From Firmicutes bacterium HGW-Firmicutes-9 (GTDB lineage: Bacteria > Bacillota > Clostridia > Christensenellales > CAG-138), in contig PGZM01000009.1 of the NCBI GenBank assembly GCA_002841395.1, positions 1-64,000 on the forward strand: a DNA stretch of 64,000 bases, given 5' to 3'. Under the pieces are notes generated by a model. The model was not told where the DNA came from and searched no databases. It saw only the letters and a program-made list of their open reading frames with translations. Of the stretch, positions 16,794 to 26,629 are shown piece by piece. Made by a program: the position numbers and the translations under genes. Each line of letters opens with the position of its first letter. Positions within the stretch are counted from its first letter, which is position 1.

Positions 16794-17767
16794 GCAATTA
16801 CTGGATAGAATATCCATCTTTACAAGCGGAACTGGAATCGGTCAGGCAATTTATGCTCGATTCTATTTCCGACGCGATACCACTGGTCAAAGAACCCTTG
16901 TTGGAGGTCATCGAGTCCGGCGGAAAGATGCTGCGCCCTGCGATGGTCATTCTCGGCGCAAAGCTCGGCCGCTACAACAGCAGCCGCGTGATTCCGATTG
17001 CGGCATGCGTAGAGCTATTGCACACGGCGACGCTGATTCACGACGATATCATCGACGAAAGCAAACTGCGCCGCGGCATCGAGACCACGCAGAGCAAGTA
17101 TTCCAAGGAAGTCGCAGTCCTCGTCGGGGACTATGTGTTCGCAAAGACGTTTGATATCCTCGCGGGGGATTATCCTGCGGAGATGCTGAAAAATCTCTCC
17201 CGCAGCATCATGAAGATCTGCGAGGGCGAGCTTTCACAATATGCACACCGCTACAGCGATACACTGGAGCTAGATCAGTATATCGAGATTATCGCGGGCA
17301 AAACCGCCGCGCTGTTTTCCATGAGCCTGTTTGCGGGCGCGTATGAGGCAAAGGTCAAGAATCCCGCGCAGCGTTCGCTGGTTCAGGCCGGTTATTGCAT
17401 CGGCATGGCGTTCCAGATTATCGACGATTGTCTGGACTATCTCGGCACCGCAGAATCTATCGGCAAGAATGTCGCAAACGACATCAAGCAGGGAGATATC
17501 ACGCTGCCGCTGTTGATGGCACTGCGCAACGAGCCCACGGGAACGCTGCACGATCTGGTCTTTAAAAGCAGCCTAACGCAGGAGGATATCGCGCGGATTG
17601 GCACGCTTGTCATCGAGCACAACGGCGTTGCGCTTGCGGAAGAGAAGGCAAAGGAGTACGGAAACGATGCGCTGATTGCGCTTTCCAAGATCAAGAAGTC
17701 CGAGAGCCGCAAGATTCTGGAGAAGATCGTCGCAAACATTTTGGAATCGCCCAAGAAACAGGGTTAG
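16790..17767 (+). CDS. dmkB: Polyprenyl diphosphate synthase (DmkB/HepT-type)
   Basis: A trans-isoprenyl diphosphate synthase of 325 residues that makes the polyprenyl tail later attached by MenA/DmkA. First Asp-rich motif LIHDDIIDE followed by RRG, GEL/GKTAALF in the middle, and the second Asp-rich motif FQIIDDCLDY are all intact, so it should be catalytically active. The small residues before the first motif suggest a long-chain product, but length cannot be set by reading. It is the last gene of the ndh2-eetA-eetB unit and is followed by a strong terminator. Confidence 0.92.
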   Translation: MSNYWIEYPSLQAELESVRQFMLDSISDAIPLVKEPLLEVIESGGKMLRPAMVILGAKLGRYNSSRVIPIAACVELLHTATLIHDDIIDESKLRRGIETTQSKYSKEVAVLVGDYVFAKTFDILAGDYPAEMLKNLSRSIMKICEGELSQYAHRYSDTLELDQYIEIIAGKTAALFSMSLFAGAYEAKVKNPAQRSLVQAGYCIGMAFQIIDDCLDYLGTAESIGKNVANDIKQGDITLPLLMALRNEPTGTLHDLVFKSSLTQEDIARIGTLVIEHNGVALAEEKAKEYGNDALIALSKIKKSESRKILEKIVANILESPKKQG

Positions 17768-17819
17768 CTTTACCAGGCACTTGTTGCCCGATGAATGACA
17801 AACGAATAAACGAAACAGC

Positions 17820-17856
17820 ACTGCAATCATAATACGCATGATTGCAGTTTTTATTA
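17820..17856 (+). terminator. Intrinsic terminator of the EET operon
   Basis: An 11-bp perfect stem (17820-17830 with 17838-17848) and 7-nt loop are followed by TTTTATTA. Confidence 0.9.
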
Positions 17857-17960
17857 CTATAAATACGGATATTGCGCCGATCCATTCGCCGATGCAAGCG
17901 CTTATTTTTGCTGTTAGAATCATGAATTGGTCAGACAGAAGGCTAATATTTCAATTATCC

Positions 17961-17989
17961 TTGCTCATTTTGGCTGAGGTTGTTAGAAT
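17961..17989 (+). promoter_or_regulatory. Predicted promoter of the diguanylate cyclase gene
   Basis: TTGCTC (17961-17966), 17-bp spacer, TAGAAT (17984-17989); leader of about 110 bases. Confidence 0.6.
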
Positions 17990-18104
17990 ACAACTAAGAA
18001 CTGATCTTAAAAGTAGCAGAAAAACCCGACAACTGGATACACGTGAAACTTATGAGGTGCATGTAATCGACCTTGGGCAATCGCCCCGGTAGAAGGGTTC
18101 GCAT

Positions 18105-19667
18105 ATGGAGATCGATATTCGAACATTGGTGCTGGTTTACGTCATTACGAGTGTAATGGATAATGGCCTGATGTTCATTATTTGGCGTTTGTACCGCAAA
18201 CATTACCGCGGGTTGACGTATCTGCTTGCGAATATGAGCCTCATGACCGTTGGATCGATGTTCCTTTTGCTGCGTGGTGTCATTCCGGAAATCCCGTCGA
18301 TCATATTCACCAACCTGTTCTCGGTTGCCGGATTATTGTTTACCCTCAAAGGGCTGGAACTCTTCTTTGATTGTGAAAAAAAGCGAATCTATAATTACGC
18401 TCTGTTCGCGGTCTTTATGTGCTCCGTGTTCTATTTTTCGATGGTTGAAAACAATCTGTTCGCGAGAAACATCGCCCTGTCCGCTATGATCGTATTGTTC
18501 AACGGGCAAAGTGCGGGGCTGTTGTATCGCGTTGTCAAAGCGGATGATCGTAAGTATGCGCGGTTTACGGCGGGTATTCTTCTCGGATACTGCGTATTCA
18601 GCGTTAGCAGAATTATCGCTCTGGTTATAATTCCGCAGTCGAACAACGATTTCTTCTCTTCCGGCATCGTCAATTCTATTGCGATGATCGGGTTTAGCAT
18701 ATTCAACATTCTGATTACGGCCGGATACATCATGATGGTCATCCATCGTCACCTGAGCGAAGCGCAGACGGAGAAGGAAAAATACATCCGCGCGTTTCAC
18801 TATTCGCCATATGCGCTGCTTTTAACCAGAGCTTCTGACGGCAGAATATTTGAGGTGAACGAAGGATTCACCAAGATCACGGGATATTCGATGGAGGAAG
18901 CCGTCGGGCGAACGACGATCGATTTGGGGCTGTGGGTCGAGCCGGAGGACCGCGCGGCGTTTGTCAAAACGCTGATGAGCCGGGAAGATATGCGCGAAAG
19001 CGAGATGAAGTTCCGCGTCAAAGACGGTTCGATCATGATCGGGCAGGTTTCGGCGAAACGCATTTTTGCATTTGGCGAGGATTGCCTGCTCACGAGCGTG
19101 AGCGATATCACGGAGCTGATCAAGATTCGAGAGCGGCTTGAGAAGATGGCGCTGCATGACGCGTTGACCGGGCTGCCGAACAGACAGCTGTTCTTTGACC
19201 GCGCTGCCATCGCAATGGCAAACGCGCGACGCGAGAAGGAGATGCTCGCGGTGATTTCGTTGGACGTGGACGGTCTGAAGTTTGTCAACGATCACTGGGG
19301 ACACATGGCGGGCGATCATGTGCTCATCACGACAGGAAATCGTCTCTGTGACTTGCTGCGAAAGGGCGACACGATTTCGCGGTTCGGCGGCGATGAATTC
19401 CTGATTTTGCTCAACGGCGTCAAGAACGCGGACGATATCCACACCACCGTGAAGAAGATCATGGAGACCGCGTCCATGCCGCTGGAAGTCGAAGGCGATT
19501 GCATCGCGGTGACCGCGAGCCTCGGCATTGCGATCTATCCGACGGACGACACGGAGATTGAATCCCTGATTCGAAAATCCGACAAAGCTATGTATTATAT
19601 CAAGACGCACGGGCGCAACGGATACAGCTTTTATCTCGAAAATGAAATCTACATTGGTGATAGCTAG
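18105..19667 (+). CDS. Membrane PAS-GGDEF diguanylate cyclase
   Basis: A 520-residue protein predicted to make cyclic di-GMP. The first 220 residues hold about seven hydrophobic helices, then comes a PAS sensor domain (about 225-345, RASDGRIFEVNEGF, ITGYSMEEAVG). The C-terminal GGDEF domain has DALTGLPNR and an intact RFGGDEFLIL active site. An RKGD product-inhibition site lies exactly five residues before GGDEF, so feedback inhibition is expected. No EAL domain is present. The gene appears monocistronic, with AGAAGGG before the ATG. The sensed signal is unknown. Confidence 0.92.
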   Translation: MEIDIRTLVLVYVITSVMDNGLMFIIWRLYRKHYRGLTYLLANMSLMTVGSMFLLLRGVIPEIPSIIFTNLFSVAGLLFTLKGLELFFDCEKKRIYNYALFAVFMCSVFYFSMVENNLFARNIALSAMIVLFNGQSAGLLYRVVKADDRKYARFTAGILLGYCVFSVSRIIALVIIPQSNNDFFSSGIVNSIAMIGFSIFNILITAGYIMMVIHRHLSEAQTEKEKYIRAFHYSPYALLLTRASDGRIFEVNEGFTKITGYSMEEAVGRTTIDLGLWVEPEDRAAFVKTLMSREDMRESEMKFRVKDGSIMIGQVSAKRIFAFGEDCLLTSVSDITELIKIRERLEKMALHDALTGLPNRQLFFDRAAIAMANARREKEMLAVISLDVDGLKFVNDHWGHMAGDHVLITTGNRLCDLLRKGDTISRFGGDEFLILLNGVKNADDIHTTVKKIMETASMPLEVEGDCIAVTASLGIAIYPTDDTEIESLIRKSDKAMYYIKTHGRNGYSFYLENEIYIGDS

Positions 19668-19755
19668 TTGTTCAAAGACCGCAAAAGCATCTGATGTCAT
19701 TGCTGGAGAACGCAGTTATTTAACACAAGAAGAAATTATTTTGAGCAAAAAGCGC

Positions 19756-19784
19756 TTGACATCGGATCGCGATGTCACTATATT
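19756..19784 (+). promoter_or_regulatory. Predicted sigma-A promoter of the trp operon
   Basis: Consensus TTGACA (19756-19761), 17-bp spacer and TATATT (19779-19784), just upstream of the T-box leader. Confidence 0.8.
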
Positions 19785-19800
19785 ATATATAATCAAACCG

Positions 19801-20074
19801 TTGACGCGGAGATAACGTTGATCATGTTCCTACAGAGAGCCTGCGGCGCTGAGAGTCAGGCGGAAAACAAGTCATCAAATGGACCGCTGAGGGTGCAGTC
19901 AAAGGGGTTAGCCCGAGTATTCTGCAACGTAAAGGCATACGTCAGTTGCCAGGGATATGGTAGTATCCTGTCAAGCGTACGGTCATACCGTAAATCAAGG
20001 TGGCACCGCGGATAAATGAGTTTTATTCGTCCTTGACAGAACAGATTGTTTTGTCAGGGGCTTTTTATTTTTTC
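19801..20074 (+). ncRNA. T-box leader, tryptophan-specific
   Basis: A tRNA-sensing leader RNA that controls transcription of trpEGDCFBA. The conserved T-box core AAGGTGGCACCGCGG is at 19997-20011. In stem I the AGAG loop-like piece is near 19834 and a UGG specifier codon is seen at 19880-19882 in the AAATGGACC context. The antiterminator would pair AAGG (19997-20000) with CCTT (20031-20034). The same CCTT belongs to the competing terminator, CCTTGACA (20031-20038) with TGTCAGGG (20052-20059), followed by CTTTTTATTTTTT. Uncharged tRNA-Trp should thus allow read-through. The specifier position is read by eye and is the least certain part. Confidence 0.88.
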
Positions 20075-20078
20075 ACTT

Positions 20079-20113
20079 GCCTGACGGAACAAGCTTCGTC
20101 AGGCTTTTATTTT
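20079..20113 (+). terminator. Second terminator hairpin between the T-box and trpE
   Basis: A perfect 8-bp stem GCCTGACG (20079-20086) with CGTCAGGC (20097-20104) and TTTTATTTTG after it lies only 24 bases before the trpE start. Its 5' arm can also pair with the 3' arm of the T-box terminator. Confidence 0.75.
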
Positions 20114-20136
20114 GAGCAATCAGGAAGGAACACACT

Positions 20137-21600
20137 ATGCTGAAACCCACGTTGGACGAAATCAAACAACTCGCAAAGGATGGACGTTATCAAACCGCGC
20201 CCGTCTGCCTGGAAATTCTCTCCGATATTCGCACGCCGATCGAGGTGCTGCGCATCCTAAAGAGCGTTTCCTCGCATTGCTTTCTGCTGGAATCCGTTGC
20301 GGATCACGAGAAATGGGGCAGATACACGTTTCTGGGCTATGATCCCAAGCTGGAGATCACCTGTCAGGATGGCAGGATGAAGATCGGCTCCGTCTCGTTT
20401 GAAACGGAACATCCCGGCAAATACATCAAGCAAATCGTAGACGAGCACAAGAGCGCGCGGATTCCGGGTCTGCCGCCGTTCACGGGCGGACTGGTCGGGT
20501 ATTTCTCGTATGACTATATCAAATATGCCGAGCCGACGCTGCGGCTGGACGCGACGGACACGGAAGGGTTTCACGACGTCGACCTGATGCTGTTTGACAA
20601 GGTGATTGCGTTTGACAACTTCCGCCAGAAGATCGTTCTCTGCGTCAACATTTCGCTGAAAAACGCGGAGACGGAGTATCAGCGCGCGATGCTGGAGTTG
20701 CGGCAGATGGCGGCGCTGCTGCGCGAGGGTAACCCAGTTGCAGAAGAGCGCGGACGGCTAAAATCGGATTTTCAGCCGTTGTTTGACAAAGAAACATTCT
20801 GCGGGATGGTGGAAAAAGCCAAGCACCACATCCACGAAGGCGATATCTTCCAGATCGTGTTGTCCAATCGCCTGGAGGCAGCGTATGAAGGATCGCTGCT
20901 CAACGCATACCGGGTGCTCCGAACGGTCAATCCTTCGCCGTACATGTTTTATTTTTCCAGCTGTGATATGGAGGTCGCGGGCGCGTCGCCTGAAACGCTC
21001 GTCAAGCTGGAAGACGGTGTTCTGCATACCTTCCCGCTCGCGGGAACACGTCCGCGCGGCAAGACAGACGAGGAAGACCTTGCGCTGGAGCAGGAGCTTC
21101 TCAACGACCCGAAGGAGCTCGCAGAGCACAACATGCTGGTTGATCTCGGTCGCAACGACATCGGTAAAATCAGCCGCTTCGGCAGCGTTAAGGTGGAAAA
21201 GTATCTCTCGATCGAGCGGTTTTCGCACGTGATGCACATCGGTTCGACGGTGAGCGGCGAGATCGCCGAAGGCAAGAGCACGCTCGACGCCATCGACGCC
21301 ATCCTGCCCGCGGGGACGCTGTCGGGCGCGCCGAAGATCCGTGCCTGCCAGCTGATCAATGATCTGGAGAACAACAAGCGCGGCATCTACGGTGGCGCGA
21401 TCGGATATCTCGACTTCACGGGAAACCTGGATACCTGCATCGCGATCCGGATTGCGTACAAGAAAAACGGCAAAGTATTTGTGCGGAGCGGCGCGGGAAT
21501 CGTTGCCGACTCCGTGCCCGAGAGCGAGCATCAGGAGTGCCTGAACAAAGCCGCGGCGGTCATCAAGGCGATCCGGCTTGCGGAGGAGGAAACGCTATGA
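20137..21600 (+). CDS. trpE: Anthranilate synthase component I
   Basis: TrpE makes anthranilate from chorismate with ammonia delivered by TrpG, the first step to tryptophan. The 487-residue length is normal. Chorismate-binding signatures are clear: DIFQIVLSNR, PSPYMFYF, GASPETLVKL, FPLAGTRPRG, DLGRNDIGKI, LPAGTLSGAPKI and YGGAIGYLDF. The N-terminal region has LLESV, part of the LLES feedback-inhibition site that binds tryptophan, so allosteric control is likely in addition to the T-box. The gene opens the operon and its stop overlaps trpG by four bases. Confidence 0.97.
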   Translation: MLKPTLDEIKQLAKDGRYQTAPVCLEILSDIRTPIEVLRILKSVSSHCFLLESVADHEKWGRYTFLGYDPKLEITCQDGRMKIGSVSFETEHPGKYIKQIVDEHKSARIPGLPPFTGGLVGYFSYDYIKYAEPTLRLDATDTEGFHDVDLMLFDKVIAFDNFRQKIVLCVNISLKNAETEYQRAMLELRQMAALLREGNPVAEERGRLKSDFQPLFDKETFCGMVEKAKHHIHEGDIFQIVLSNRLEAAYEGSLLNAYRVLRTVNPSPYMFYFSSCDMEVAGASPETLVKLEDGVLHTFPLAGTRPRGKTDEEDLALEQELLNDPKELAEHNMLVDLGRNDIGKISRFGSVKVEKYLSIERFSHVMHIGSTVSGEIAEGKSTLDAIDAILPAGTLSGAPKIRACQLINDLENNKRGIYGGAIGYLDFTGNLDTCIAIRIAYKKNGKVFVRSGAGIVADSVPESEHQECLNKAAAVIKAIRLAEEETL

Positions 21601-22181
21601 TTCTTTTGATCGACAACTACGATAGTTTCTCCTACAACCTCTATCAGCTGATCGGTTCGATCGATCCCGATATCCGCGTGGTGCGAAACGACGAGCTGAC
21701 GCCGAAAGAGATCGCGGAGCTTTCGCCGGCGGCAATCGTGATTTCGCCCGGCCCGGGCAGGCCGGAGGACGCGGGCGTATGCATCGACGTAATCCGCTCA
21801 CTCGGCGGCAGGATTCCGATTCTAGGCGTATGCCTGGGACATCAGGCGATCTGCGCGGCGTACGGCGCGACCGTATCCTACGCAAAAGAGCTCATGCACG
21901 GCAAACAATCTCAAACGAAGCTGGACGAGTCTTGCCCGCTGTTTGCAGATTGCCCGGAGATGATTCCCGTTGCGCGATATCACTCTCTGGCGGCGGTGGA
22001 GGAGACGATTCCCGCGTGCCTTTCGGTCACAGCTCGCACGGAAGACGGTGAGGTCATGGCGGTGAAGCATCGTGACTACGACACCTACGGGCTGCAGTTT
22101 CATCCCGAGTCGATATTAACCCCGAACGGCGTGACCATACTCAAGAACTTAATAGAAATTGCGAAGGAGGCAGTAAGATGA
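21597..22181 (+). CDS. trpG: Anthranilate synthase glutamine amidotransferase
   Basis: A class I glutamine amidotransferase of 194 residues that supplies ammonia to TrpE. The catalytic Cys is in GVCLGHQAI and the His and Glu are in LQFHPESI. It starts [15 protein letters not shown] at an ATGA overlap with trpE; the open frame from 21537 is not used. In some Bacillota this subunit is shared with folate synthesis (PabA), and no pab genes are in view. It is separate from trpD, not fused. Confidence 0.96.
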   Translation: MILLIDNYDSFSYNLYQLIGSIDPDIRVVRNDELTPKEIAELSPAAIVISPGPGRPEDAGVCIDVIRSLGGRIPILGVCLGHQAICAAYGATVSYAKELMHGKQSQTKLDESCPLFADCPEMIPVARYHSLAAVEETIPACLSVTARTEDGEVMAVKHRDYDTYGLQFHPESILTPNGVTILKNLIEIAKEAVR

Positions 22182-23197
22182 TCAAGGAAGCGATTGTAAA
22201 AATCGTCGATAAACAAGACTTGACCTACGACGAAGCATACGCCGTCATGAACGAGATCATGAGCGGAGAAACCAGCGCAACGCAGAACGCGGCGTTCCTC
22301 GCAGCGCTCTCGACCAAGAGCACCAAGGCGGAGACCACCGACGAGATCGCGGGCTGTGCGGCGGCAATGCGCGCGCATGCGCTGAAGGTGGAGCACGACA
22401 TGCAGGTGATGGACATTGTCGGTACCGGCGGAGACGGCGCGCAGAGCTTCAATATCTCCACCACATCCGCGCTGGTCGCGGCGGCGGGCGGCATCAAGGT
22501 TGCAAAACACGGCAACCGCGCCGCTTCCTCCAAGAGCGGCACGGCGGACTGCCTTGAGGCGCTGGGCGTGAATATCGACCAGCCGCCGGAACTGTGCGAG
22601 AAGCTGTTGCGCGAGGTCGGCATCTGCTTCCTGTTTGCGCAAAAATATCATCTCTCGATGAAATACGTCGGCGCGATTCGCCGGGAACTCGGCATCCGCA
22701 CCGTGTTCAATATTCTTGGCCCGCTGACCAACCCCGCGTCGCCCAAGATGCAGCTGCTGGGCGTGTACAGCGAATCTCTCGTAGTGCCGCTTGCGCATGT
22801 GCTCTCCAGTCTCGGCGTTTCGCGCGGCATGGTTGTCTACGGGCAGGACAAGCTGGACGAACTCTCGCTCAGCGCGCCGACGACTGTCTGTGAGTTTCAC
22901 GATGGTACGTTTGATTCCTATGTGATCGCGCCGGAGGATTTCGGACTGACCCGTTGCAGCAAAGCTGATTTGGTTGGCGGTACGCCGGAGGAGAACGCTG
23001 CGATCACGCGTGCGATCCTCGCGGGTAGCGAGCGCGGGCCGAAGCGCGACGCGGTGCTGCTGAACGCAGGAGCCGCATTCTATGTCGGCGGCAAGGCGGC
23101 GTCCTTGAAGGAAGGCGTTCAGCTAGCAAGTGAACTCATCGATTCCGGCGCGGCGCTGCAAAAGCTCGAAGCGTTCCGGCAAGCATCACAGGGATAA
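22178..23197 (+). CDS. trpD: Anthranilate phosphoribosyltransferase
   Basis: TrpD transfers phosphoribose from PRPP to anthranilate. The 339 residues show the PRPP-binding [18 protein letters not shown] and the [21 protein letters not shown] motif, then GPLTNPASP. All are typical, with normal length. Start overlaps the trpG stop (ATGA) and a purine-rich GAAGGAGG lies upstream. Confidence 0.97.
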   Translation: MIKEAIVKIVDKQDLTYDEAYAVMNEIMSGETSATQNAAFLAALSTKSTKAETTDEIAGCAAAMRAHALKVEHDMQVMDIVGTGGDGAQSFNISTTSALVAAAGGIKVAKHGNRAASSKSGTADCLEALGVNIDQPPELCEKLLREVGICFLFAQKYHLSMKYVGAIRRELGIRTVFNILGPLTNPASPKMQLLGVYSESLVVPLAHVLSSLGVSRGMVVYGQDKLDELSLSAPTTVCEFHDGTFDSYVIAPEDFGLTRCSKADLVGGTPEENAAITRAILAGSERGPKRDAVLLNAGAAFYVGGKAASLKEGVQLASELIDSGAALQKLEAFRQASQG

Positions 23198-23201
23198 GCA
23201 G

Positions 23202-23996
23202 ATGAGCACGATTTTGGATCAACTCGCGGAGCATGCGCGCGAACGCGTGGCGGCAGATCGGCTGCAGGTATCGCTTGAGACCCTGAAGCAGCAATGTCTG
23301 CGTGGCGATGTGCCGAAACGGACGCCGTTTGCATTTGAAGCTGCGCTGAATAAACCGGGATTATCGTTCATCTGCGAGCTCAAAAAAGCGTCTCCCTCCA
23401 AAGGAATCATCGCGGAGTCGTTTCCCTATCTCGAGATTGTGAGGGAATACGCTGCGGCGGGTGCGGACGCGATTTCGTGTCTCACAGAACCCAAGTGGTT
23501 CCTCGGCAACGACGAGATTTTTACGGACGTGCGTGCGACGGTCGACATCCCCATGCTGCGCAAGGATTTTACGGTAGACGAATACCAAATCTATCAGGCG
23601 AAGACGATGGGCGCGGATGCGGTGCTGCTGATTTGCGCGATTCTGTCAGCGGACGATATCCGGCGATATCTTTCGCTTTGCGAAGCGCTTGGTATGTCAG
23701 CGTTGGTAGAGGCGCATGACGCTACAGAGATCGAGACGGCGATTGCCGCAGGCGTACGCATCATCGGCGTCAACAACCGCAACTTGAAAGATTTCTCGGT
23801 CGACACCGGCAACAGCAAGCGGCTCAAGGAACTTGTGCCCGCGGGCGTGCTGTTCGTCTCGGAGAGCGGGATACAAAGTGCGGAGGATGTGCAGCTGCTG
23901 CGCGAGAGCGGCGTAGACGCGGTGCTGATCGGTGAGGCGCTAATGCGCGCAAGCGACAAAAAAGCGATGCTGGATCGCTTTCGAGGTACGGTATGA
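23202..23996 (+). CDS. trpC: Indole-3-glycerol phosphate synthase
   Basis: A TIM-barrel enzyme of 264 residues that closes the indole ring. Signatures: FICELKKASPSKGII, SCLTEPKWFLG, LRKDFTVDEYQIYQA, GVNNRNLKDFSVD, and SESGI with GEALMRA. The ATG at 23202, four bases after the trpD stop, gives the family N-terminus; the frame is open further upstream inside trpD. It is not fused to trpF, which follows as an overlapping separate gene. Confidence 0.97.
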   Translation: MSTILDQLAEHARERVAADRLQVSLETLKQQCLRGDVPKRTPFAFEAALNKPGLSFICELKKASPSKGIIAESFPYLEIVREYAAAGADAISCLTEPKWFLGNDEIFTDVRATVDIPMLRKDFTVDEYQIYQAKTMGADAVLLICAILSADDIRRYLSLCEALGMSALVEAHDATEIETAIAAGVRIIGVNNRNLKDFSVDTGNSKRLKELVPAGVLFVSESGIQSAEDVQLLRESGVDAVLIGEALMRASDKKAMLDRFRGTV

Positions 23997-24598
23997 CACG
24001 CGTAAAAGTTTGCGGCCTGAAGCGGCCGGAAGACATGACGTACGCCAACGAGCTGCTGCCGGACTATGTCGGCTTCGTGTTTGCCAAGGCAAGCAAACGA
24101 TATGTTTCGCCAGAATCAGCGGCTGCGCTGCGAGAGCAGCTATCGCCGCAGATCGTCACCGTCGGCGTTTTTGTCGACGAGTCGGTCGAATCGGTTGTTT
24201 CGCTGCTTCAATCGGGCATGATCGGCATGGCGCAGCTGCACGGCGCGGAGACGGCGGAGTACATCCGCGCACTTCGGAGCAGATCACAGGCACCGATCAT
24301 CCAGGCGTTTCGAATCGCGACGCGAGATGATGTCCTCCGTGCGGAGCAATCTCAAGCGGACTACATCCTGCTTGACCACGGCGCGGGCGGTACGGGCGAA
24401 TCGTTCGACTGGTCGTTGCTGGACGGAATCGAGCGTCCATTCTTTCTCGCGGGCGGTTTATCCGCGGAGAATGTCGGCGAGGCGATCGCGCGATACAAAC
24501 CGTTTGCGGTGGATTCCAGCTCAAAGCTGGAAACAGATGGCTTGAAGGACTATAACAAGATGAAAGCGTTTGTCGAAGCGGTTCGGCAAAATGGCTAG
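23993..24598 (+). CDS. trpF: Phosphoribosylanthranilate isomerase
   Basis: TrpF does the Amadori rearrangement between the TrpD and TrpC steps. The 201-residue TIM barrel begins with [12 protein letters not shown] (catalytic Cys), has [34 protein letters not shown], and ends [10 protein letters not shown] with [13 protein letters not shown]. Overlaps trpC by ATGA and overlaps no more than marginally with trpB. Confidence 0.95.
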   Translation: MTRVKVCGLKRPEDMTYANELLPDYVGFVFAKASKRYVSPESAAALREQLSPQIVTVGVFVDESVESVVSLLQSGMIGMAQLHGAETAEYIRALRSRSQAPIIQAFRIATRDDVLRAEQSQADYILLDHGAGGTGESFDWSLLDGIERPFFLAGGLSAENVGEAIARYKPFAVDSSSKLETDGLKDYNKMKAFVEAVRQNG

Positions 24599-24608
24599 CG
24601 AGGCAGAT

Positions 24609-25799
24609 ATGGAACAAAAATCAGGCAGGTTTGGCGCATACGGCGGTCAGTATATCCCGGAAACATTGATGAACGCCGTCATCGAGCTTGACCGCGCATA
24701 TCAATTTTACAAAAACGATCCTGCGTTTCAGAGCGAGCTGAAAGAGCTGCTCAACGACTACGCGGGCAGACCCAGCAGGCTCTATTTCGCGCAGAAGATG
24801 ACGCGCGATCTTGGCGGCGCGAAGATATACCTCAAGCGTGAGGATCTAAACCACACCGGCGCGCACAAGATCAACAACGTGCTGGGGCAGGCGCTGCTCG
24901 CTAAAAAGATGGGCAAAACGCGCCTGATCGCGGAGACGGGCGCAGGCCAGCACGGCGTTGCGACCGCGACGGCCGCGGCGCTGATGGATCTTGAGTGTGT
25001 GGTCTACATGGGCAAGGAGGACACGATCCGTCAGGCGCTGAATGTCTACCGTATGCGCCTGCTAGGCGCTGAGGTGATCCCTGTGACCAGCGGCACGGCG
25101 ACCCTCAAGGACGCGGTGTCCGAAGCGATGCGCGAATGGACAAGCCGCATCGACGATACGCACTACTGCCTCGGTTCCGTGATGGGGCCGCACCCGTTTC
25201 CGACCATCGTGCGCGATTTTCAGGCGGTGATCTCGCGGGAGATGCGCGCGCAGATGCTCGAGCGGGAAGGCAGGTTGCCGGATGCGGTGCTCGCCTGCGT
25301 TGGCGGCGGCAGCAACGCAATCGGCGCGTTCTATCACTTCATCGACGACGCCTCCGTTCGCCTGATTGGTTGTGAGGCGGCGGGGCGCGGAATCGACACG
25401 CCGGAGACGGCGGCGACGCTCAGCGTCGGGCGCACGGGCATTTTCCACGGCATGAAGTCCGTGTTTTGTCAGGACGAGTTCGGGCAGATTGCGCCGGTCT
25501 ATTCCATCTCGGCGGGGTTGGACTATCCCGGCGTAGGTCCCGAACACGCATATCTGCATGATATGGGTCGCGCGGAATACGTCGCGATCACGGACGAGGA
25601 GGCGGTAGAAGCGTTTGAGTACCTTAGCCGCACCGAAGGAATCATTCCCGCGATCGAGTCTGCGCACGCGGTCGCCTACGCGATGCGTCTCGCGCCGACG
25701 ATGCCGAAAGACGCGATTCTCGCCGTTTGCCTTTCCGGCAGAGGCGACAAGGATTGCGCGGCAATTGCGCGCTATAGAGGGGAGGATCTGCATGAGTAG
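24609..25799 (+). CDS. trpB: Tryptophan synthase beta subunit
   Basis: The PLP enzyme that joins indole and serine. The PLP lysine is in [15 protein letters not shown], the catalytic Glu follows in AETGAGQHG, and the phosphate-binding GGGSNAIG is intact. Three in-frame ATGs exist (24570, 24591 and 24609). Only the last lies outside trpF, follows AGCGAGG at a normal distance and gives 396 residues, the usual TrpB1 length; the other two cannot be ruled out. It overlaps trpA by eight bases. Confidence 0.96.
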   Translation: MEQKSGRFGAYGGQYIPETLMNAVIELDRAYQFYKNDPAFQSELKELLNDYAGRPSRLYFAQKMTRDLGGAKIYLKREDLNHTGAHKINNVLGQALLAKKMGKTRLIAETGAGQHGVATATAAALMDLECVVYMGKEDTIRQALNVYRMRLLGAEVIPVTSGTATLKDAVSEAMREWTSRIDDTHYCLGSVMGPHPFPTIVRDFQAVISREMRAQMLEREGRLPDAVLACVGGGSNAIGAFYHFIDDASVRLIGCEAAGRGIDTPETAATLSVGRTGIFHGMKSVFCQDEFGQIAPVYSISAGLDYPGVGPEHAYLHDMGRAEYVAITDEEAVEAFEYLSRTEGIIPAIESAHAVAYAMRLAPTMPKDAILAVCLSGRGDKDCAAIARYRGEDLHE

Positions 25800-26565
25800 G
25801 ATTCAACGGGCATTTCAGAATCATAAAGCGTTTATCGCGTTTTTGACCTGCGGCGACCCGGATCTGGAGGCGACCGCGAAGATCGTGCGGGAGATGGCGG
25901 CATCAGGCGCGGACTTGATCGAGCTCGGCATTCCGTTTTCCGATCCGGTGGCGGAGGGCGCGGTAATCCAGTCTGCAAATGCGCGCGCGCTGGCAGGCGG
26001 CATCACGACGGATCAAATCTTTGATATGGTGCGCTCGCTGCGAGAAGACATTTCTATTCCTCTCGTTTTTATGACATACGCAAATATCGTGTTCTCCTAT
26101 GGCACAGAGCGGTTTTTGGAGAACGCGGCGGAAGCGGGCATCGAAGGACTGATTTTGCCGGATGTGCCGTTTGAAGAGAAGGCGGATTTTGCGCCTGCCT
26201 GCCGCGCGCACGGGATCGACTTCATCAGCCTGATTGCACCGACCTCAGCGGATCGAATCGCTATGATCGCGCGGGAGGCAGAAGGGTTTCTCTATTGCGT
26301 TTCGTCGATGGGCGTGACGGGCGTTCGGGGACAGATCAAGACCAATATTGAGGACATGGTGCGACAGGTGCGCAGTGCGAACCCCGATATTCCCTGCGCG
26401 GTCGGTTTCGGTATCTCGACGCCGGAGCAGGCGCGGGAGATGGCGCAGTATGCCGACGGCGTGATCGTCGGCTCCGCAATCGTCCGATTGGTCGAGCAGC
26501 ATAAAAAAGACGCGGCTGCGGCTGTTGGCGGCTACGTCAAGGCAATGAAAGAGGCAATTTCATAA
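25792..26565 (+). CDS. trpA: Tryptophan synthase alpha subunit
   Basis: The alpha subunit cleaves indole-3-glycerol phosphate and channels indole to TrpB. The 257 residues form a TIM barrel with the catalytic Glu in [15 protein letters not shown], the catalytic Asp in [10 protein letters not shown], and the phosphate site GFGISTPEQ and GSAIV. The start overlaps the end of trpB and has AGAGGGGAGG in front. Last gene of the operon, followed by a strong terminator. Confidence 0.96.
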   Translation: MSRIQRAFQNHKAFIAFLTCGDPDLEATAKIVREMAASGADLIELGIPFSDPVAEGAVIQSANARALAGGITTDQIFDMVRSLREDISIPLVFMTYANIVFSYGTERFLENAAEAGIEGLILPDVPFEEKADFAPACRAHGIDFISLIAPTSADRIAMIAREAEGFLYCVSSMGVTGVRGQIKTNIEDMVRQVRSANPDIPCAVGFGISTPEQAREMAQYADGVIVGSAIVRLVEQHKKDAAAAVGGYVKAMKEAIS

Positions 26566-26596
26566 TCTAAAGCGATCAGACGATTGCGTAAAAGAA

Positions 26597-26629
26597 AGCT
26601 CCGAACCGAGTGGTTCGGGGCTCTTTTTG
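26597..26629 (+). terminator. Intrinsic terminator of the trp operon
   Basis: An 11-pair stem (26597-26607 with 26612-26622, one wobble) and GAGT loop are followed by CTTTTTG. Confidence 0.9.

Larger units (their letters stand above)
17768..18104. other. Intergenic region before the diguanylate cyclase
   Basis: Holds the terminator of the EET operon and a promoter for the next gene. An open frame at 17838-18092 has no ribosome site and overlaps the terminator and promoter, so I do not call it a gene. Confidence 0.65.

Noticed and set aside
17838-18092. 84-residue open frame
   Set aside because: Begins inside a terminator stem and crosses the promoter of the next gene, with no ribosome site.
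17990-18104. Possible cyclic di-GMP riboswitch before the diguanylate cyclase
   Set aside because: The GEMM core elements and tetraloop receptor could not be matched; only a plain leader is visible.
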